From assembly GCA_038961845.1 (NCBI GenBank), contig CP152408.1, positions 5,456,001 through 5,520,000 of the forward strand: 64,000 nucleotides of DNA, in the 5' to 3' direction. Positions 18,591 through 26,801 of the stretch are shown piece by piece (position 1 is the stretch's first letter; each line of letters starts with the position of its first letter). The notes under the pieces were generated by a model. It was not told where the DNA came from and searched no databases. It saw only the letters and a list, made by a program, of their open reading frames with translations. The DNA comes from Xylophilus sp. GW821-FHT01B05 (GTDB lineage: Bacteria > Pseudomonadota > Gammaproteobacteria > Burkholderiales > Burkholderiaceae_C). Both the position numbers and the translations under genes were made by a program.

Positions 18591-19265
18591 ATGCGGATCC
18601 TGATAGCCGAAGACGACCAGGTGCTGGCCGATGGCCTGCTGCGCACGCTGCGCGCCTCCGGCGCGGCGGTGGACCACGTGGCCAACGGCAGCGAGGCCGA
18701 CGCCGCGCTGCTGACCAACGACGAGTTCGACCTGCTGATCCTCGACCTGGGCCTGCCCCGGCTGCATGGGCTGGAGGTGCTGAAGAAGCTGCGCGGCCGC
18801 GGCTCCAGCCTGCCGGTGCTGATCCTGACCGCCGCCGACAGCGTGGAAGAGCGCGTGAAGGGCCTGGACTTTGGCGCCGACGACTACATGGCCAAGCCCT
18901 TCAGCCTGCAGGAGCTGGAGGCACGGGTACGCGCCCTGACCCGGCGCGGCATGGGCGGCACCAGCAGCACCATCAAGCACGGCCCGCTGCTGTACGACCA
19001 GGCTGGCCGCGTCGCCACCATAGACGGGCGCATGGTCGAGCTGTCGGCGCGCGAGCTGGGCCTGCTGGAGGTGCTGCTGCAACGCGCCGGCCGCCTGGTC
19101 AGCAAGGACCAATTGGTGGACCGCCTGTGCGAATGGGGCGAAGAGGTCAGCAACAACGCCATCGAGGTCTATATCCACCGCCTGCGCAAGAAGATAGAGA
19201 AAGGCCCGATCCGCATCGCCACGGTGCGCGGCCTGGGCTATTGCCTAGAGAAGATTCCGGGTTGA
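18591..19265 (+). CDS. OmpR/QseB-type two-component response regulator
   Basis: A 224-residue regulator. The receiver domain has the acidic pair DD at 8-9, phospho-acceptor Asp52 in LILDLGLP, Thr80 and Lys102 in MAKPFS. The C-terminal winged helix (about 125-222) shows LSARELGLLEVLLQRAGRLVSK and VYIHRLRKKIE with the final VRGLGY motif, placing it near QseB/PmrA/TctD regulators. AAGGAG lies before the ATG at 18591. The partner kinase gene follows, but a type 1 hairpin repeat fills the 73-base gap. Confidence 0.92.
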   Translation: MRILIAEDDQVLADGLLRTLRASGAAVDHVANGSEADAALLTNDEFDLLILDLGLPRLHGLEVLKKLRGRGSSLPVLILTAADSVEERVKGLDFGADDYMAKPFSLQELEARVRALTRRGMGGTSSTIKHGPLLYDQAGRVATIDGRMVELSARELGLLEVLLQRAGRLVSKDQLVDRLCEWGEEVSNNAIEVYIHRLRKKIEKGPIRIATVRGLGYCLEKIPG

Positions 19266-19266
19266 G

Positions 19267-19329
19267 AAAAATCAAAAACCATAGCTACATGCCCAGGTCC
19301 CGCCTGGGCTACAGCCACTTTTTGCTTAA
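19267..19329 (+). repeat. Type 1 hairpin repeat between response regulator and kinase
   Basis: AAAAATCAAAAACCATAGC, then GCCCAGG-TCCCG-CCTGGGC, then TACAGCCACTTTTTG. Perfect 7-bp stem GCCCAGG/CCTGGGC. It begins one base after the regulator stop and ends ten bases before the kinase start, so it makes up nearly all of the intergenic space in a two-gene operon. Confidence 0.87.
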
Positions 19330-19338
19330 AGCCCCATC

Positions 19339-20799
19339 TTGAAACTGTTCCAGCGCCAGCAGCGCTCGCTGTTTGGAGAGATCCTTGACTGGATGCTCAC
19401 GCCGCTGCTGCTGCTGTGGCCGGTGAGCCTGGCGCTGACCTGGCTGGTGGCGCAGGGCATTGCCAACAAGCCCTTCGACCGCGCGCTGGAATACAACGCC
19501 CAGGCGCTGGCCCAGTTCGTCACCTGGAAGGACGGCCAGGTGCAGTTCAACCTGCCGCAGCCGGCCAGCGAGCTGCTGCGCGCAGACGATGCCGACACGG
19601 TCTTCTACCAGGTGCGCGGCCTGCGCGGTGAGGTGCTGGCCGGCGACCGCGACCTGGCGGAGCCGGCCGATGAATCGCGCGCGCCGACCGGCCAGGTGCG
19701 CCTGCACGACGACGAGCTGCGCGGCCTGAGCGTGCGCGTGGCCGCGACCTGGGTGCGCTTCACACCGGCCACGGCGGCGCTGCCCGCGGCCGAGGTGCTG
19801 GTGCAGGTGGCCGAGACGCGCGAGAAGCGCTCGGTGCTGGCCACCGAAATCATCAAGGGCGTGATGCTGCCGCAGTTCGTCATCCTGCCGCTGGCGGTGC
19901 TGCTGGTGTGGCTGGCACTGGCGCGCGGCATCAAGCCGCTGTCGGAGCTGGAAGAGCGCATCCGCGCGCGGCCGCCCGATGACCTGAGCCCGCTCGACGA
20001 AAAAACCGTGCCGATGGAGGTGGTGCCGCTGGTGTCCTCGGTCAACGACCTGCTGCTGCGCCTGCACGCCTCGGTGGCGACGCAAAAGCGCTTTCTGGCC
20101 GACGCCGCGCACCAACTCAAGACACCGCTGGCCGGCCTGCGCATGCAGGCCGACCTGGCGCAGCGCGAAGGCACCAGCACCGAGGAACTGAAGCTGTCGC
20201 TGCAGCAGATCGGCCGCGCCAGCATCCGCGCCACGCACACCGTCAACCAGCTGCTGGCGCTGGCGCGCGCCGAGAGCAGCGGCACCGCCTTCACCGCCGG
20301 CCAGCCCTGCGACCTGGCGCGCATCACCATGGAGGTGGTGCGCGAGGCCGTGCCGCGCGCCATGGAAAAGCGCATCGACCTGGGCTACGACGGCCTGGCG
20401 CCCGGCGCGCCGGGCGTGGCGCTGCACGGCCACCCGACGCTGCTGAAGGAAATGATCCGCAACCTGGTGGACAACGCGATTGCCTACACGCCCTCGACCG
20501 CCGCGCAGCCGGGCGTGATCACCGCGCGCGTGCTGGCCGACGCCTTTGGCGGCGTGGCGCTGCTGCAGGTGGAAGACTCCGGCCCCGGCATCCCCGAGGC
20601 CGAGCGCGAGCGCGTGTTCCAGCCCTTCTACCGCGCGCTGGGCACGGATGTGGATGGCTCGGGCCTGGGCCTGCCGATCGTGCGCGAGATCGCGCTGCTG
20701 CACGGCGCGCGGGTCGACCTGGAAGACGCCCAGCCCGGCCGCCAGCCGCCGGGCGCGCGCTTTACCGTGCGCTTCACGGCGGCGGCAGCGTTGCCGTAG
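19339..20799 (+). CDS. Sensor histidine kinase of the QseC/TctE type
   Basis: A 486-residue kinase. Helix 1 is at about 20-40, a sensor domain of about 130 residues (50-165) follows, helix 2 is at about 176-195 and then a short HAMP-like segment. The dimerisation helix has His258 in AAHQLKTPLAGL. The ATPase domain shows the N-box MIRNLVDNAIAY, EDSGPGIP and GSGLGLPI. The only start before the first membrane helix is TTG at 19339: the frame is closed by a stop at 19327, and no ribosome-binding site is visible because the repeat lies directly upstream. The next in-frame ATG would cut into the first helix. The 3' end overlaps the convergent LysR gene by 26 bases. Confidence 0.9.
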   Translation: MKLFQRQQRSLFGEILDWMLTPLLLLWPVSLALTWLVAQGIANKPFDRALEYNAQALAQFVTWKDGQVQFNLPQPASELLRADDADTVFYQVRGLRGEVLAGDRDLAEPADESRAPTGQVRLHDDELRGLSVRVAATWVRFTPATAALPAAEVLVQVAETREKRSVLATEIIKGVMLPQFVILPLAVLLVWLALARGIKPLSELEERIRARPPDDLSPLDEKTVPMEVVPLVSSVNDLLLRLHASVATQKRFLADAAHQLKTPLAGLRMQADLAQREGTSTEELKLSLQQIGRASIRATHTVNQLLALARAESSGTAFTAGQPCDLARITMEVVREAVPRAMEKRIDLGYDGLAPGAPGVALHGHPTLLKEMIRNLVDNAIAYTPSTAAQPGVITARVLADAFGGVALLQVEDSGPGIPEAERERVFQPFYRALGTDVDGSGLGLPIVREIALLHGARVDLEDAQPGRQPPGARFTVRFTAAAALP

Positions 20800-21703
20800 C
20801 GGCTGGCTCGGGCTCGACCAGGGCCAGCAGCCAGTTGCGGAACTGGTCCAGCGTGGCGAGCTGGGCGCGCGCCTCGGGGTAGCAGAACCAGTAGCCCTGC
20901 TCGCTGCGGTAGCCGCCGCCGGCCAGCGGCTCGGCCACCACGCCGGCGGTGATCTCGTCCTGCACCAGGCAGCGCGGCACCAGGGCCACGCCCATGCCGA
21001 CCATGACGGCGCGGATCATGGTCTGGAACTGGTCGAACTGCGGGCCGGCCAGCGGGTCCATGCCTTGCACGCCATGCGCCTCGCTCCAGCGCAGCCAGGC
21101 GTCGGGCACGGTGACGTGGCGCAGCAGGGTGCAGCGCGCCACGTCGCGCGGCGTGCGCAGGGGCACCTCGGCCAGGCCGGCGCGCGGCGCGATCAGCGCC
21201 ACGTCGCGGCCGGCCAGGTAGTGCGAGCGCGCACCCGGCCAGTGGCCATCGCCAAACAGGATGGAGCAGTCCAGCTCCGGCCGCTGGAAGTCGTAGCCGT
21301 GCACAAAGGGCACGAAGTGCAGCGTGGTCTGCGGGTGCCGGTGCTGGAAGTCCGGCAGGCGCGGGATCAGCCACTTGGCGCCGAAGGTGGGCAGGGTCGA
21401 CAAATGCAGCGCGCCGCCGCCGTCGCCGCTGGTGAGCAGCTCCAGCGTGGCCGCCTCCAGCTGCGCCAGCAGGGCGCGCACGGCTTTCTCGTAGCGCTCG
21501 CCGGCGGGCGTCAGGGCCAGGCGCTTGCGGCTGCGCTCGAACAGGGTCACGCCGATCCAGCGCTCCAGCTCTTGCACCTGCTTGCTGACCGCGCTTTGCG
21601 TGAGGTGCAGCGCCTCGGCCGCGCGCGAGACGCCGCCAAAGCGCACCACGGTAGAGAAGGCGCGCAGCAGGTGCAGGGGCGGGTTCAAGCGGCGCAAAGA
21701 CAT
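20774..21703 (-). CDS. LysR-family regulator (GcvA-like)
   Basis: A 309-residue LysR protein. Its N-terminal helix-turn-helix (about 8-65) reads HLLRAFSTVVRFGGVSRAAEALHLTQSAVSKQV, the GcvA-group pattern, and the C-terminal ligand domain runs from about 90. It diverges from a Bug-family binding-protein gene 91 bases away. A 21-base palindrome in the gap is the likely operator, so the Bug gene is the likely target. Its C-terminal end overlaps the histidine kinase gene by 26 bases on the opposite strand. Confidence 0.9.
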   Translation of the reverse strand: MSLRRLNPPLHLLRAFSTVVRFGGVSRAAEALHLTQSAVSKQVQELERWIGVTLFERSRKRLALTPAGERYEKAVRALLAQLEAATLELLTSGDGGGALHLSTLPTFGAKWLIPRLPDFQHRHPQTTLHFVPFVHGYDFQRPELDCSILFGDGHWPGARSHYLAGRDVALIAPRAGLAEVPLRTPRDVARCTLLRHVTVPDAWLRWSEAHGVQGMDPLAGPQFDQFQTMIRAVMVGMGVALVPRCLVQDEITAGVVAEPLAGGGYRSEQGYWFCYPEARAQLATLDQFRNWLLALVEPEPAATATLPPP

Positions 21704-21719
21704 GGTGAAACCCCATCAA

Positions 21720-21740
21720 AACATTCCCAACTGGAATGTT
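21720..21740. promoter_or_regulatory. Palindromic LysR-type operator candidate
   Basis: AACATTCC-CAACT-GGAATGTT: perfect 8-bp arms around a 5-base centre, in the 91-base divergent gap between the LysR gene and the Bug binding-protein gene. Its spacing suits a LysR recognition site. Confidence 0.65.
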
Positions 21741-21794
21741 ATCAGGTACAGCAATTGCTTTTACAAAAAGATAACTACCGCTAACCTACCTAGG

Positions 21795-22766
21795 ATGAAC
21801 CTCATGCAACGCCGTACTCTTCTCGCCACCCTGGCCGCCGCTTCTGTCGCTCCTGGAATGTCTTGGGCCCAGGGCAAGCCGCTGCGCCTGGTCGTGCCCT
21901 TCCCGCCCGGTGGCGCCACCGACATCACCGCGCGCAGCCTGCAGGAGCCGCTCTCGCGCATCCTGCAGCAGCCGGTGGTGATCGACAACCGCGCCGGCGC
22001 GGGCGGCTCGATCGGCATGGCCGAAGTGGCGCGCGCGGCACCAGACGGCCTGACCTTTGGCGTGGCCACGCTGTCCACCCACGGCGTGAACCCGGCCGTG
22101 TTCGCCAAGCTGCCGTATGACCCGATCAAGGATTTCGTCGGCGTGACCGAGCTGGTGAAGGCCCCGGGCGTGGTCGTCATCAACCCCAAGGAGCTGCCGG
22201 TGAAGGACTTCGCCGAGCTGGTGAAGCACCTGAAGGCCAACCCGGGCAAGGTGTCTTATGCATCGCCCGGCAACGGCACCATCGGCCACATGTGGGGCGA
22301 GCTGTTCAAGAGCAGCACGGGCACGTCGATGGTGCACATTCCCTACCGTGGTGCCGGCCCGGCGCTGAACGACGTGCTGGCCGGCCAGGTGTCGGTGTAC
22401 TTCGACCAGGTCGCGTCCTCGCTGCCCTATGTCAAGACCGGCAAGCTCAAGGCGCTGGCGGTGTCCTGGAGCGGCCGCCTCGACGTGCTGCCCGAGGTGC
22501 CGACCTACGCCGAGCTGGGCTACCCGGCCAACAACGATCCGTCCTGGTTTGGCCTGGTGGCCCCGGTGGGCACGCCCACGGCCGAGGTGCAGCGCATGCA
22601 GCAGGCGGTGGCCACGGCGCTGAAGGAGCCGGCCGTGCGCGAGCGCCTGGCGGCCCAGGGCCTGTACCCGTCCGGCAGCACGCCGGCAGCGTTCTCCAAG
22701 CAGGTGGTGAGCGAGATCGACAAGATGAAGAAGGTGGCCGCCTTCGCCCAGATCCGATTGGACTGA
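21795..22766 (+). CDS. Bug/TctC-family periplasmic substrate-binding protein
   Basis: A 323-residue exported protein (signal peptide with RRTLLATLAAASVAPG, cut after WAQ). The family marks are [47 protein letters not shown] and HIPYRGAGPA. Bug proteins bind small carboxylates or amides, mostly as orphans whose tripartite membrane partners lie elsewhere or are missing. Such orphans are very numerous in Comamonadaceae and Bordetella. The divergent LysR regulator suggests substrate-induced expression. A type 3 repeat follows directly after the stop. Confidence 0.9.
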   Translation: MNLMQRRTLLATLAAASVAPGMSWAQGKPLRLVVPFPPGGATDITARSLQEPLSRILQQPVVIDNRAGAGGSIGMAEVARAAPDGLTFGVATLSTHGVNPAVFAKLPYDPIKDFVGVTELVKAPGVVVINPKELPVKDFAELVKHLKANPGKVSYASPGNGTIGHMWGELFKSSTGTSMVHIPYRGAGPALNDVLAGQVSVYFDQVASSLPYVKTGKLKALAVSWSGRLDVLPEVPTYAELGYPANNDPSWFGLVAPVGTPTAEVQRMQQAVATALKEPAVRERLAAQGLYPSGSTPAAFSKQVVSEIDKMKKVAAFAQIRLD

Positions 22767-22767
22767 C

Positions 22768-22898
22768 ATGAAACACCCCCAGGCTACGCACTTCGTGTCT
22801 TCGCCAACCCCCTGCGAGGGGGCACATCCCGCGGCCCGGCGAAGCCGGTTCGGCGGATGTCCCGGCATGGCCTGCTCCGCGGCCATCTGTCCCTTTGC
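22768..22898 (+). repeat. Type 3 repeat after the Bug gene
   Basis: Begins ATGAAACACCCCCAGGCT two bases after the Bug stop. Then come ACTTCGTGTCTTCGCCAA, the hairpin CCCCCTGCGAGGGGG, a CGGCCCGGCGAAGCCGGTTCGGCGGATGT-type block and GGCCTGCTCCGCGGCC. The same order occurs in six other places in the window. It is non-coding. Confidence 0.88.
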
Positions 22899-22954
22899 GC
22901 CTCATGCATTGCAGGCGCTGCGGGTGGCGCATAGCGCTATGGAGAACTGATGTG

Positions 22955-23881
22955 ATGCCCATGCATGCAGCCTTGCAACTGATACACCGCCGCTACGAGC
23001 AGGCGCACCCCGGTGCGCCGGGCACGGGCGGCGCGGCGCCGCAGCCCATGCTCAGCAGCACCGCCGGCAGCACGCCGCTGGTGCTGGATTCACCGCACAG
23101 CGGCACCGCCTACCCGGCGGATTTCCGCTCGGTCTGCGACCTGGCCACGCTGCGCCGGGCCGAGGACACGCACGTGGAGAAGCTCTACGCCTTCGCGCCC
23201 GCGCTGGGCGTGGCCTGGGTCGAGGCGCACTTCCCGCGCAGCTACCTGGACGCCAACCGCGACACGCTGGAGCTGGACACCACGCTGCTCGACGGCCCCT
23301 GGCCCGAGCCGGTGGCGACCGACCCGCGCGTGCTGTCCAAGGTGCGGCTGGGCAAGGGCCTGATCTGGAAGTTCACCGACGAAGGCCTGCCGATCTACGA
23401 CCGCCTGCTGGGCGTGGACGAGGTGCGCCAGCGCATCGCCCGCTGCTGGAAGCCCTACCACGCCGCCGTGGCCGCCGCCATCGACGCCGCCCACGCGCGG
23501 CACGGCTACAGCATTCACCTCAACTGCCACTCCATGCCGGCCGTGGCCGCCAGCCACGCCACCGACTTCCCGGGCCTGGTGCATGCCGACTTCGTGATTG
23601 GCGACCGCGACGGCAGCACCGCCGACCCGGCGCTGTCGCAGCAGATCTGCGCGCACCTGCGCGGGCTCGGCTACAGCGTGGACTACAACCATCCCTACAA
23701 GGGCGTGGAGCTGGTGCGCCGCTACGGCAAACCGGCAGAGCGGCGCCACAGCATCCAGGTGGAGATCAACCGCAAGCTCTACATGGACGAGCAGACGCTG
23801 GCGCCCAACGAGGCCGGCTTTGCACGGCTGCAGGCGGATCTGCGCTCGCTGGTGGAAATGCTGCTGGCGCTGACGCCATAA
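22955..23881 (+). CDS. N-formylglutamate amidohydrolase
   Basis: A 308-residue zinc-dependent hydrolase of the HutG2/FGase type, which releases formate from N-formylglutamate at the end of one histidine-degradation route. Visible motifs are LVLDSPHSGTAYP, EDTHVEKLY, FPRSYLDANR, HLNCHSMP and VEINRKLYM, the usual metal-site His/Glu and substrate Arg residues. The ATG at 22955 has GGAGAA upstream. No other hut genes are present in the window, so the actual substrate could be another N-acyl amino acid. It is followed at once by a type 2 repeat. Confidence 0.88.
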   Translation: MPMHAALQLIHRRYEQAHPGAPGTGGAAPQPMLSSTAGSTPLVLDSPHSGTAYPADFRSVCDLATLRRAEDTHVEKLYAFAPALGVAWVEAHFPRSYLDANRDTLELDTTLLDGPWPEPVATDPRVLSKVRLGKGLIWKFTDEGLPIYDRLLGVDEVRQRIARCWKPYHAAVAAAIDAAHARHGYSIHLNCHSMPAVAASHATDFPGLVHADFVIGDRDGSTADPALSQQICAHLRGLGYSVDYNHPYKGVELVRRYGKPAERRHSIQVEINRKLYMDEQTLAPNEAGFARLQADLRSLVEMLLALTP

Positions 23882-23983
23882 AAAACGATAGCGCCATGCC
23901 GGCGCCGCACCTGCACTTCAGGCACAAAAGCACCTGAAATGCAGGATACACGCCGGCTACCAGCTACTTTTTATATAGCACCG
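23882..23983 (+). repeat. Type 2 structured repeat, copy A
   Basis: An 81-base core (23887-23967) bounded by GATAGC and AGCTAC. The outer stem is GCCGGCG (23898-23904) / CGCCGGC (23951-23957); the inner stem is CCTGCACTTCAGG with CCTGAAATGCAGG (one mismatch) and loop CACAAAAGCA. Flanks are A6 on the left and TTTTTATATAGCACC on the right. A second copy with the same length and stems is at 63170. It fills the whole gap between two convergent genes. Confidence 0.87.
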
Positions 23984-23984
23984 C

Positions 23985-24884
23985 TCAGCCGCCGATATCC
24001 CCGACCTTGTCGCTTGGGTAGCGGAAGCTGTCGCGCAGCATGGCCGGCAGCGGCAGCTCCAGCGTGATGCCCTTGGGCGGGATCGGCTTCTGGAACCAGC
24101 GGCTGTAGATCTCGTAGATCTCGTTGCTCTGGATCAGGCGGCGCATCTCTTGGTCGACCACGCGCTTGAACTCCGCATCGCCCTTGGGCAGCATGATGGC
24201 GTAGGGCTCGATGGTCATGGGCTTGCCGATGACCTTGAAGGCCGCCGGCTGCGCCGCGTTGGCGCGCAGGCCGTAGAGCAGCACGTCGTCCATGGCGAAG
24301 GCGTCGGCGCTGCCTTTTTCGACCATGGCAAAGGCCTCGGCGTGGTCGCGCGCCTCGATGATCTTCAGCTGCAGGCCCTGCTCGCGGTCGAGCCGGCGCA
24401 GGGTCTCGATGTTGGTGGTGCCGGCGGTGGAGACCACGGTGCGCCCGGCCAGGTCGCCGATCACGGCGATCGGCGCCTCGGCCTTGACCAGGAAGCGCGA
24501 GGCGGCAATGAAATGCGCGATGGTGAAATCCACCTGCTGGCGCCGCGCCGCCGTGTTGGTGGTGGAGCCGCACTCCATCGACGCTTTGCCTTCGACCACC
24601 GCCGGAATGCGCGAGGCCGAGGTCACCGCCAGGTAGCGCACATCCAGCGCGGGCAGCTTCAGCTCCTTGCGCACCGCCTCGGCCACCTTCTGGCACAGCT
24701 CCAGCGCGTAGCCGGCGGGGCGCTTGTCCTCGCCCACCACGTAAGAGAACGGCACCGAGGTGTCGCGGTGCGCGATCACGATCTGGCGGCTCTCGCGGAT
24801 GCGGTCAAGCTGCCCGGCCGCAGCGCCGGCGCACAGCAAGGCCAGCACCAGCGCGCTGGCATGACGAAGAGGGGCGGAATTCAT
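23985..24884 (-). CDS. Amino-acid ABC transporter substrate-binding protein (GltI-like)
   Basis: A 299-residue family 3 periplasmic binding protein with signal peptide (core about 8-26). The mature part has RDTSVPFSYV, GYALELCQKVAEAV, ECGSTTNTAARRQQVDFT (the pattern of glutamate/aspartate binders), GTTNIETLRRL and IYEIYSRWFQKPIPP. The ATG at 24884 has AGGGAGAT upstream. No permease or ATPase of the GltJKL type is next to it, so it is an orphan or serves a transporter encoded elsewhere. It is convergent with the N-formylglutamate amidohydrolase. Confidence 0.86.
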   Translation of the reverse strand: MNSAPLRHASALVLALLCAGAAAGQLDRIRESRQIVIAHRDTSVPFSYVVGEDKRPAGYALELCQKVAEAVRKELKLPALDVRYLAVTSASRIPAVVEGKASMECGSTTNTAARRQQVDFTIAHFIAASRFLVKAEAPIAVIGDLAGRTVVSTAGTTNIETLRRLDREQGLQLKIIEARDHAEAFAMVEKGSADAFAMDDVLLYGLRANAAQPAAFKVIGKPMTIEPYAIMLPKGDAEFKRVVDQEMRRLIQSNEIYEIYSRWFQKPIPPKGITLELPLPAMLRDSFRYPSDKVGDIGG

Positions 24885-24971
24885 CGAGATCTCCCTAAGC
24901 AAGAAGCTGGCCTACTTGTAAGAAGATGCTACTCCTCTGCCGCGCGCCGGTCCATTGGGGTCCGCACGACG

Positions 24972-25050
24972 TATGAAACGCAAAAACACCAAAGGCCGCA
25001 GAGCAGGCTTTGCCGGGCCGCTGGATATGCCCCCCTGCAAGGGGGTGTGC
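24972..25050 (-). repeat. Type 3 repeat, shortened copy after the TRAP-type gene
   Basis: Read on the minus strand it starts right after the TRAP-type binding-protein stop: GCACACCCCCTTGCAGGGGGG, then ATATCCAGCGGCCCGGCAAAGCC and CTGCGGCC, ending GTTTCATACG. It lacks the CCCCCAGGCTTCGCGCACT segment and part of the centre found in full copies. Confidence 0.75.
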
Positions 25051-26073
25051 TCAGCCCCTCAACCGGAAGTAATCCACCAGCACCAGCGAGGTACGCAGCC
25101 CGGCGGTGTGCGCCCACTCCTGGCTCATCTTCTCGCCCAGCTTGGCCAGGTCGCGGCGCAGCTCGAACTCCGGCAGCTCCAACGCCACCTGGTGCGCGGC
25201 CAGCTCGCGGCGGGCGGCATCGTCGGCCTGCTGCGCCAGCGCCCAGCCGCGCTGCTCGGCCTCGGCGGCATCGGCCAGCAGCGCCTGCTGCTGCGCCGGC
25301 GTCAGGCTGTCGTAGGCCTTGCGGCTGGCGCACACCATGTTCTTGGGCGTCCAGGCGTTGACGTCGTAGAACAGCTTCATGCCGCTCCAGGCCTTGCAGT
25401 CGACCGCCGTGACGCTGGAGGTCAGCATCACCTCGGCGCGCTTGTCGCGGATGGCGGCCTCAAGGTCGGCGGCGCTGATGTTGACCGGCCGGCCCTTGGC
25501 CAGCTCGGCGATGCGCTGCGTGGCCTCGTTGTTGACGCGGAAGCTGAGCCCGCCCAGGTCGGCCAGCCGCGTCAGCCGGCGCGCCGACAACAGCGCCTGC
25601 GGCGGCCAGGGCACGGCGTACAGCAGCTGTATGCCCTGCGCCGCCAGCGCGTCTTCCACCTCCTTGCGCGACACCTTCCACATCAGCCGGGCGTCGTCGT
25701 AGTTGCGCACGATGAAGGGCAGCGCATCGAAGTTGAGCACCGGGAACTGCTTGGCGTAGGCCGACATGTAGACCTCGCCCAGCTCGATGCTGCCCGTCTG
25801 CAGCGCCGGCAGGATGTCAGGCATCTTGGCCAGCGAGGCATTGGCATGGACCTCGACGCCGATGGCGCCGCCCGTGTGCCCGGCCCAGCGCTCGGCAAAG
25901 GCACGCAGGTTTTGCGTGTGGTAGATGCCGTCGGCATAGGCCGTGGCAAAGCGCCAGTTGCGCGCCGCCCGCGCGCCACCCGCCAGCCCGCAGGCCACCG
26001 CAGCACCCAGCACGGTGCGACGCGTGCCGCGCCAAGCCAGACCATCCCCGAAGGGCCCCGATACATGTTGCAT
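25051..26073 (-). CDS. TRAP-type (DctP family) substrate-binding protein
   Basis: A 340-residue exported protein with a twin-arginine-like signal (TRRTVLGAAVACGLAGG). The DctP fold shows LRAFAERWAGHTGG, HANASLAKMPDILPALQTGSIELGEVYM, GLSFRVNN and a central Arg in that segment that normally binds the substrate carboxylate. The ATG at 26073 has GAAGGG upstream; a GTG at 26097 overlapping the LivF stop (GTGA) is an alternative and would imply coupling. No DctQ or DctM membrane subunits are present; instead the gene is the last of a LIV-type ABC operon, which is unusual. It may lend its substrate to a TRAP transporter elsewhere, or act as a second receptor. Confidence 0.8.
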   Translation of the reverse strand: MQHVSGPFGDGLAWRGTRRTVLGAAVACGLAGGARAARNWRFATAYADGIYHTQNLRAFAERWAGHTGGAIGVEVHANASLAKMPDILPALQTGSIELGEVYMSAYAKQFPVLNFDALPFIVRNYDDARLMWKVSRKEVEDALAAQGIQLLYAVPWPPQALLSARRLTRLADLGGLSFRVNNEATQRIAELAKGRPVNISAADLEAAIRDKRAEVMLTSSVTAVDCKAWSGMKLFYDVNAWTPKNMVCASRKAYDSLTPAQQQALLADAAEAEQRGWALAQQADDAARRELAAHQVALELPEFELRRDLAKLGEKMSQEWAHTAGLRTSLVLVDYFRLRG

Positions 26074-26093
26074 TGCAGAGCCCTTCGTTTCGA

Positions 26094-26801
26094 TCACATG
26101 CCGAGGTAAACGCGGCGGATGTCTGGGTTGTCGCGTACCTCTGCGGCGCTACCTGAGAGGATCACCCGGCCTGTCTGCAGCACGTAGGCGCGCTCGGCGA
26201 TCTCCAGGCTTTCGGCCAGGCGCTGCTCGACCAGCAGCACGGTGACGCCGGCCTTGCGGATCGCCAGCACGGCGTCGAAGATCTCGTCGACCAGCTTGGG
26301 CATGATCCCTTGCGAGGGCTCGTCCAGCATCAAGAGGCGCGGGCGCGTCATCAAGGCGCGGCTGATGGCCAGCATCTGCTGCTCGCCGCCAGACAAGGTT
26401 TCAGCGCGCTGCGGCAAGCGCTCTTTCAGGCGCGGGAACAGCGTGAACACCATCTCCAGCGGCGCCTCGCGGTCGGCCTTCTTGCGGTGCATGTAGCTGC
26501 CCAGGCGCAGGTTGTCGGCCACCGACAGGCGCGGGAACAAGCGCTTGCTCTCGGGCACGAAGGCCAGGCCGCGCGCGGCGATCTGGTGGCCCGGCAGGGC
26601 TTCGATGCGCTCGCCGCCAAACGTCACCTGGCCGGAGCGCGGGCGCACCATGCCGACAATGGACTGCAGCAGCGTGGACTTGCCCGCGCCATTGGCGCCA
26701 GCGACGACCACGATCTCGCCCTCGTTCACGCCGATCGAGATGTCAGAGATGGCGACCAGCCCGGCATAGGCCGTGGTCAGGCCGGAGACTTCAAGCAGCA
26801 T
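26094..26801 (-). CDS. LivF-type ABC transporter ATPase
   Basis: A 235-residue ATPase of the branched-chain/polar amino acid uptake group. Walker A is GANGAGKST, signature LSGGEQQMLA, Walker B LLMLDEPSQG, and the switch His region appears as LLVEQRL (LivF proteins carry Gln here). It is preceded by LivG with an 11-base overlap and followed by the TRAP-type binding protein. Substrate is set by the binding protein, not by this subunit. Confidence 0.93.
   Translation of the reverse strand: MLLEVSGLTTAYAGLVAISDISIGVNEGEIVVVAGANGAGKSTLLQSIVGMVRPRSGQVTFGGERIEALPGHQIAARGLAFVPESKRLFPRLSVADNLRLGSYMHRKKADREAPLEMVFTLFPRLKERLPQRAETLSGGEQQMLAISRALMTRPRLLMLDEPSQGIMPKLVDEIFDAVLAIRKAGVTVLLVEQRLAESLEIAERAYVLQTGRVILSGSAAEVRDNPDIRRVYLGM

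Noticed and set aside
16358..18718. 786-codon minus-strand frame opposite the diguanylate cyclase and binding protein
   Set aside because: Antisense shadow; repetitive Ala/Gly/Gln/His-rich translation and overlap with well-supported genes.
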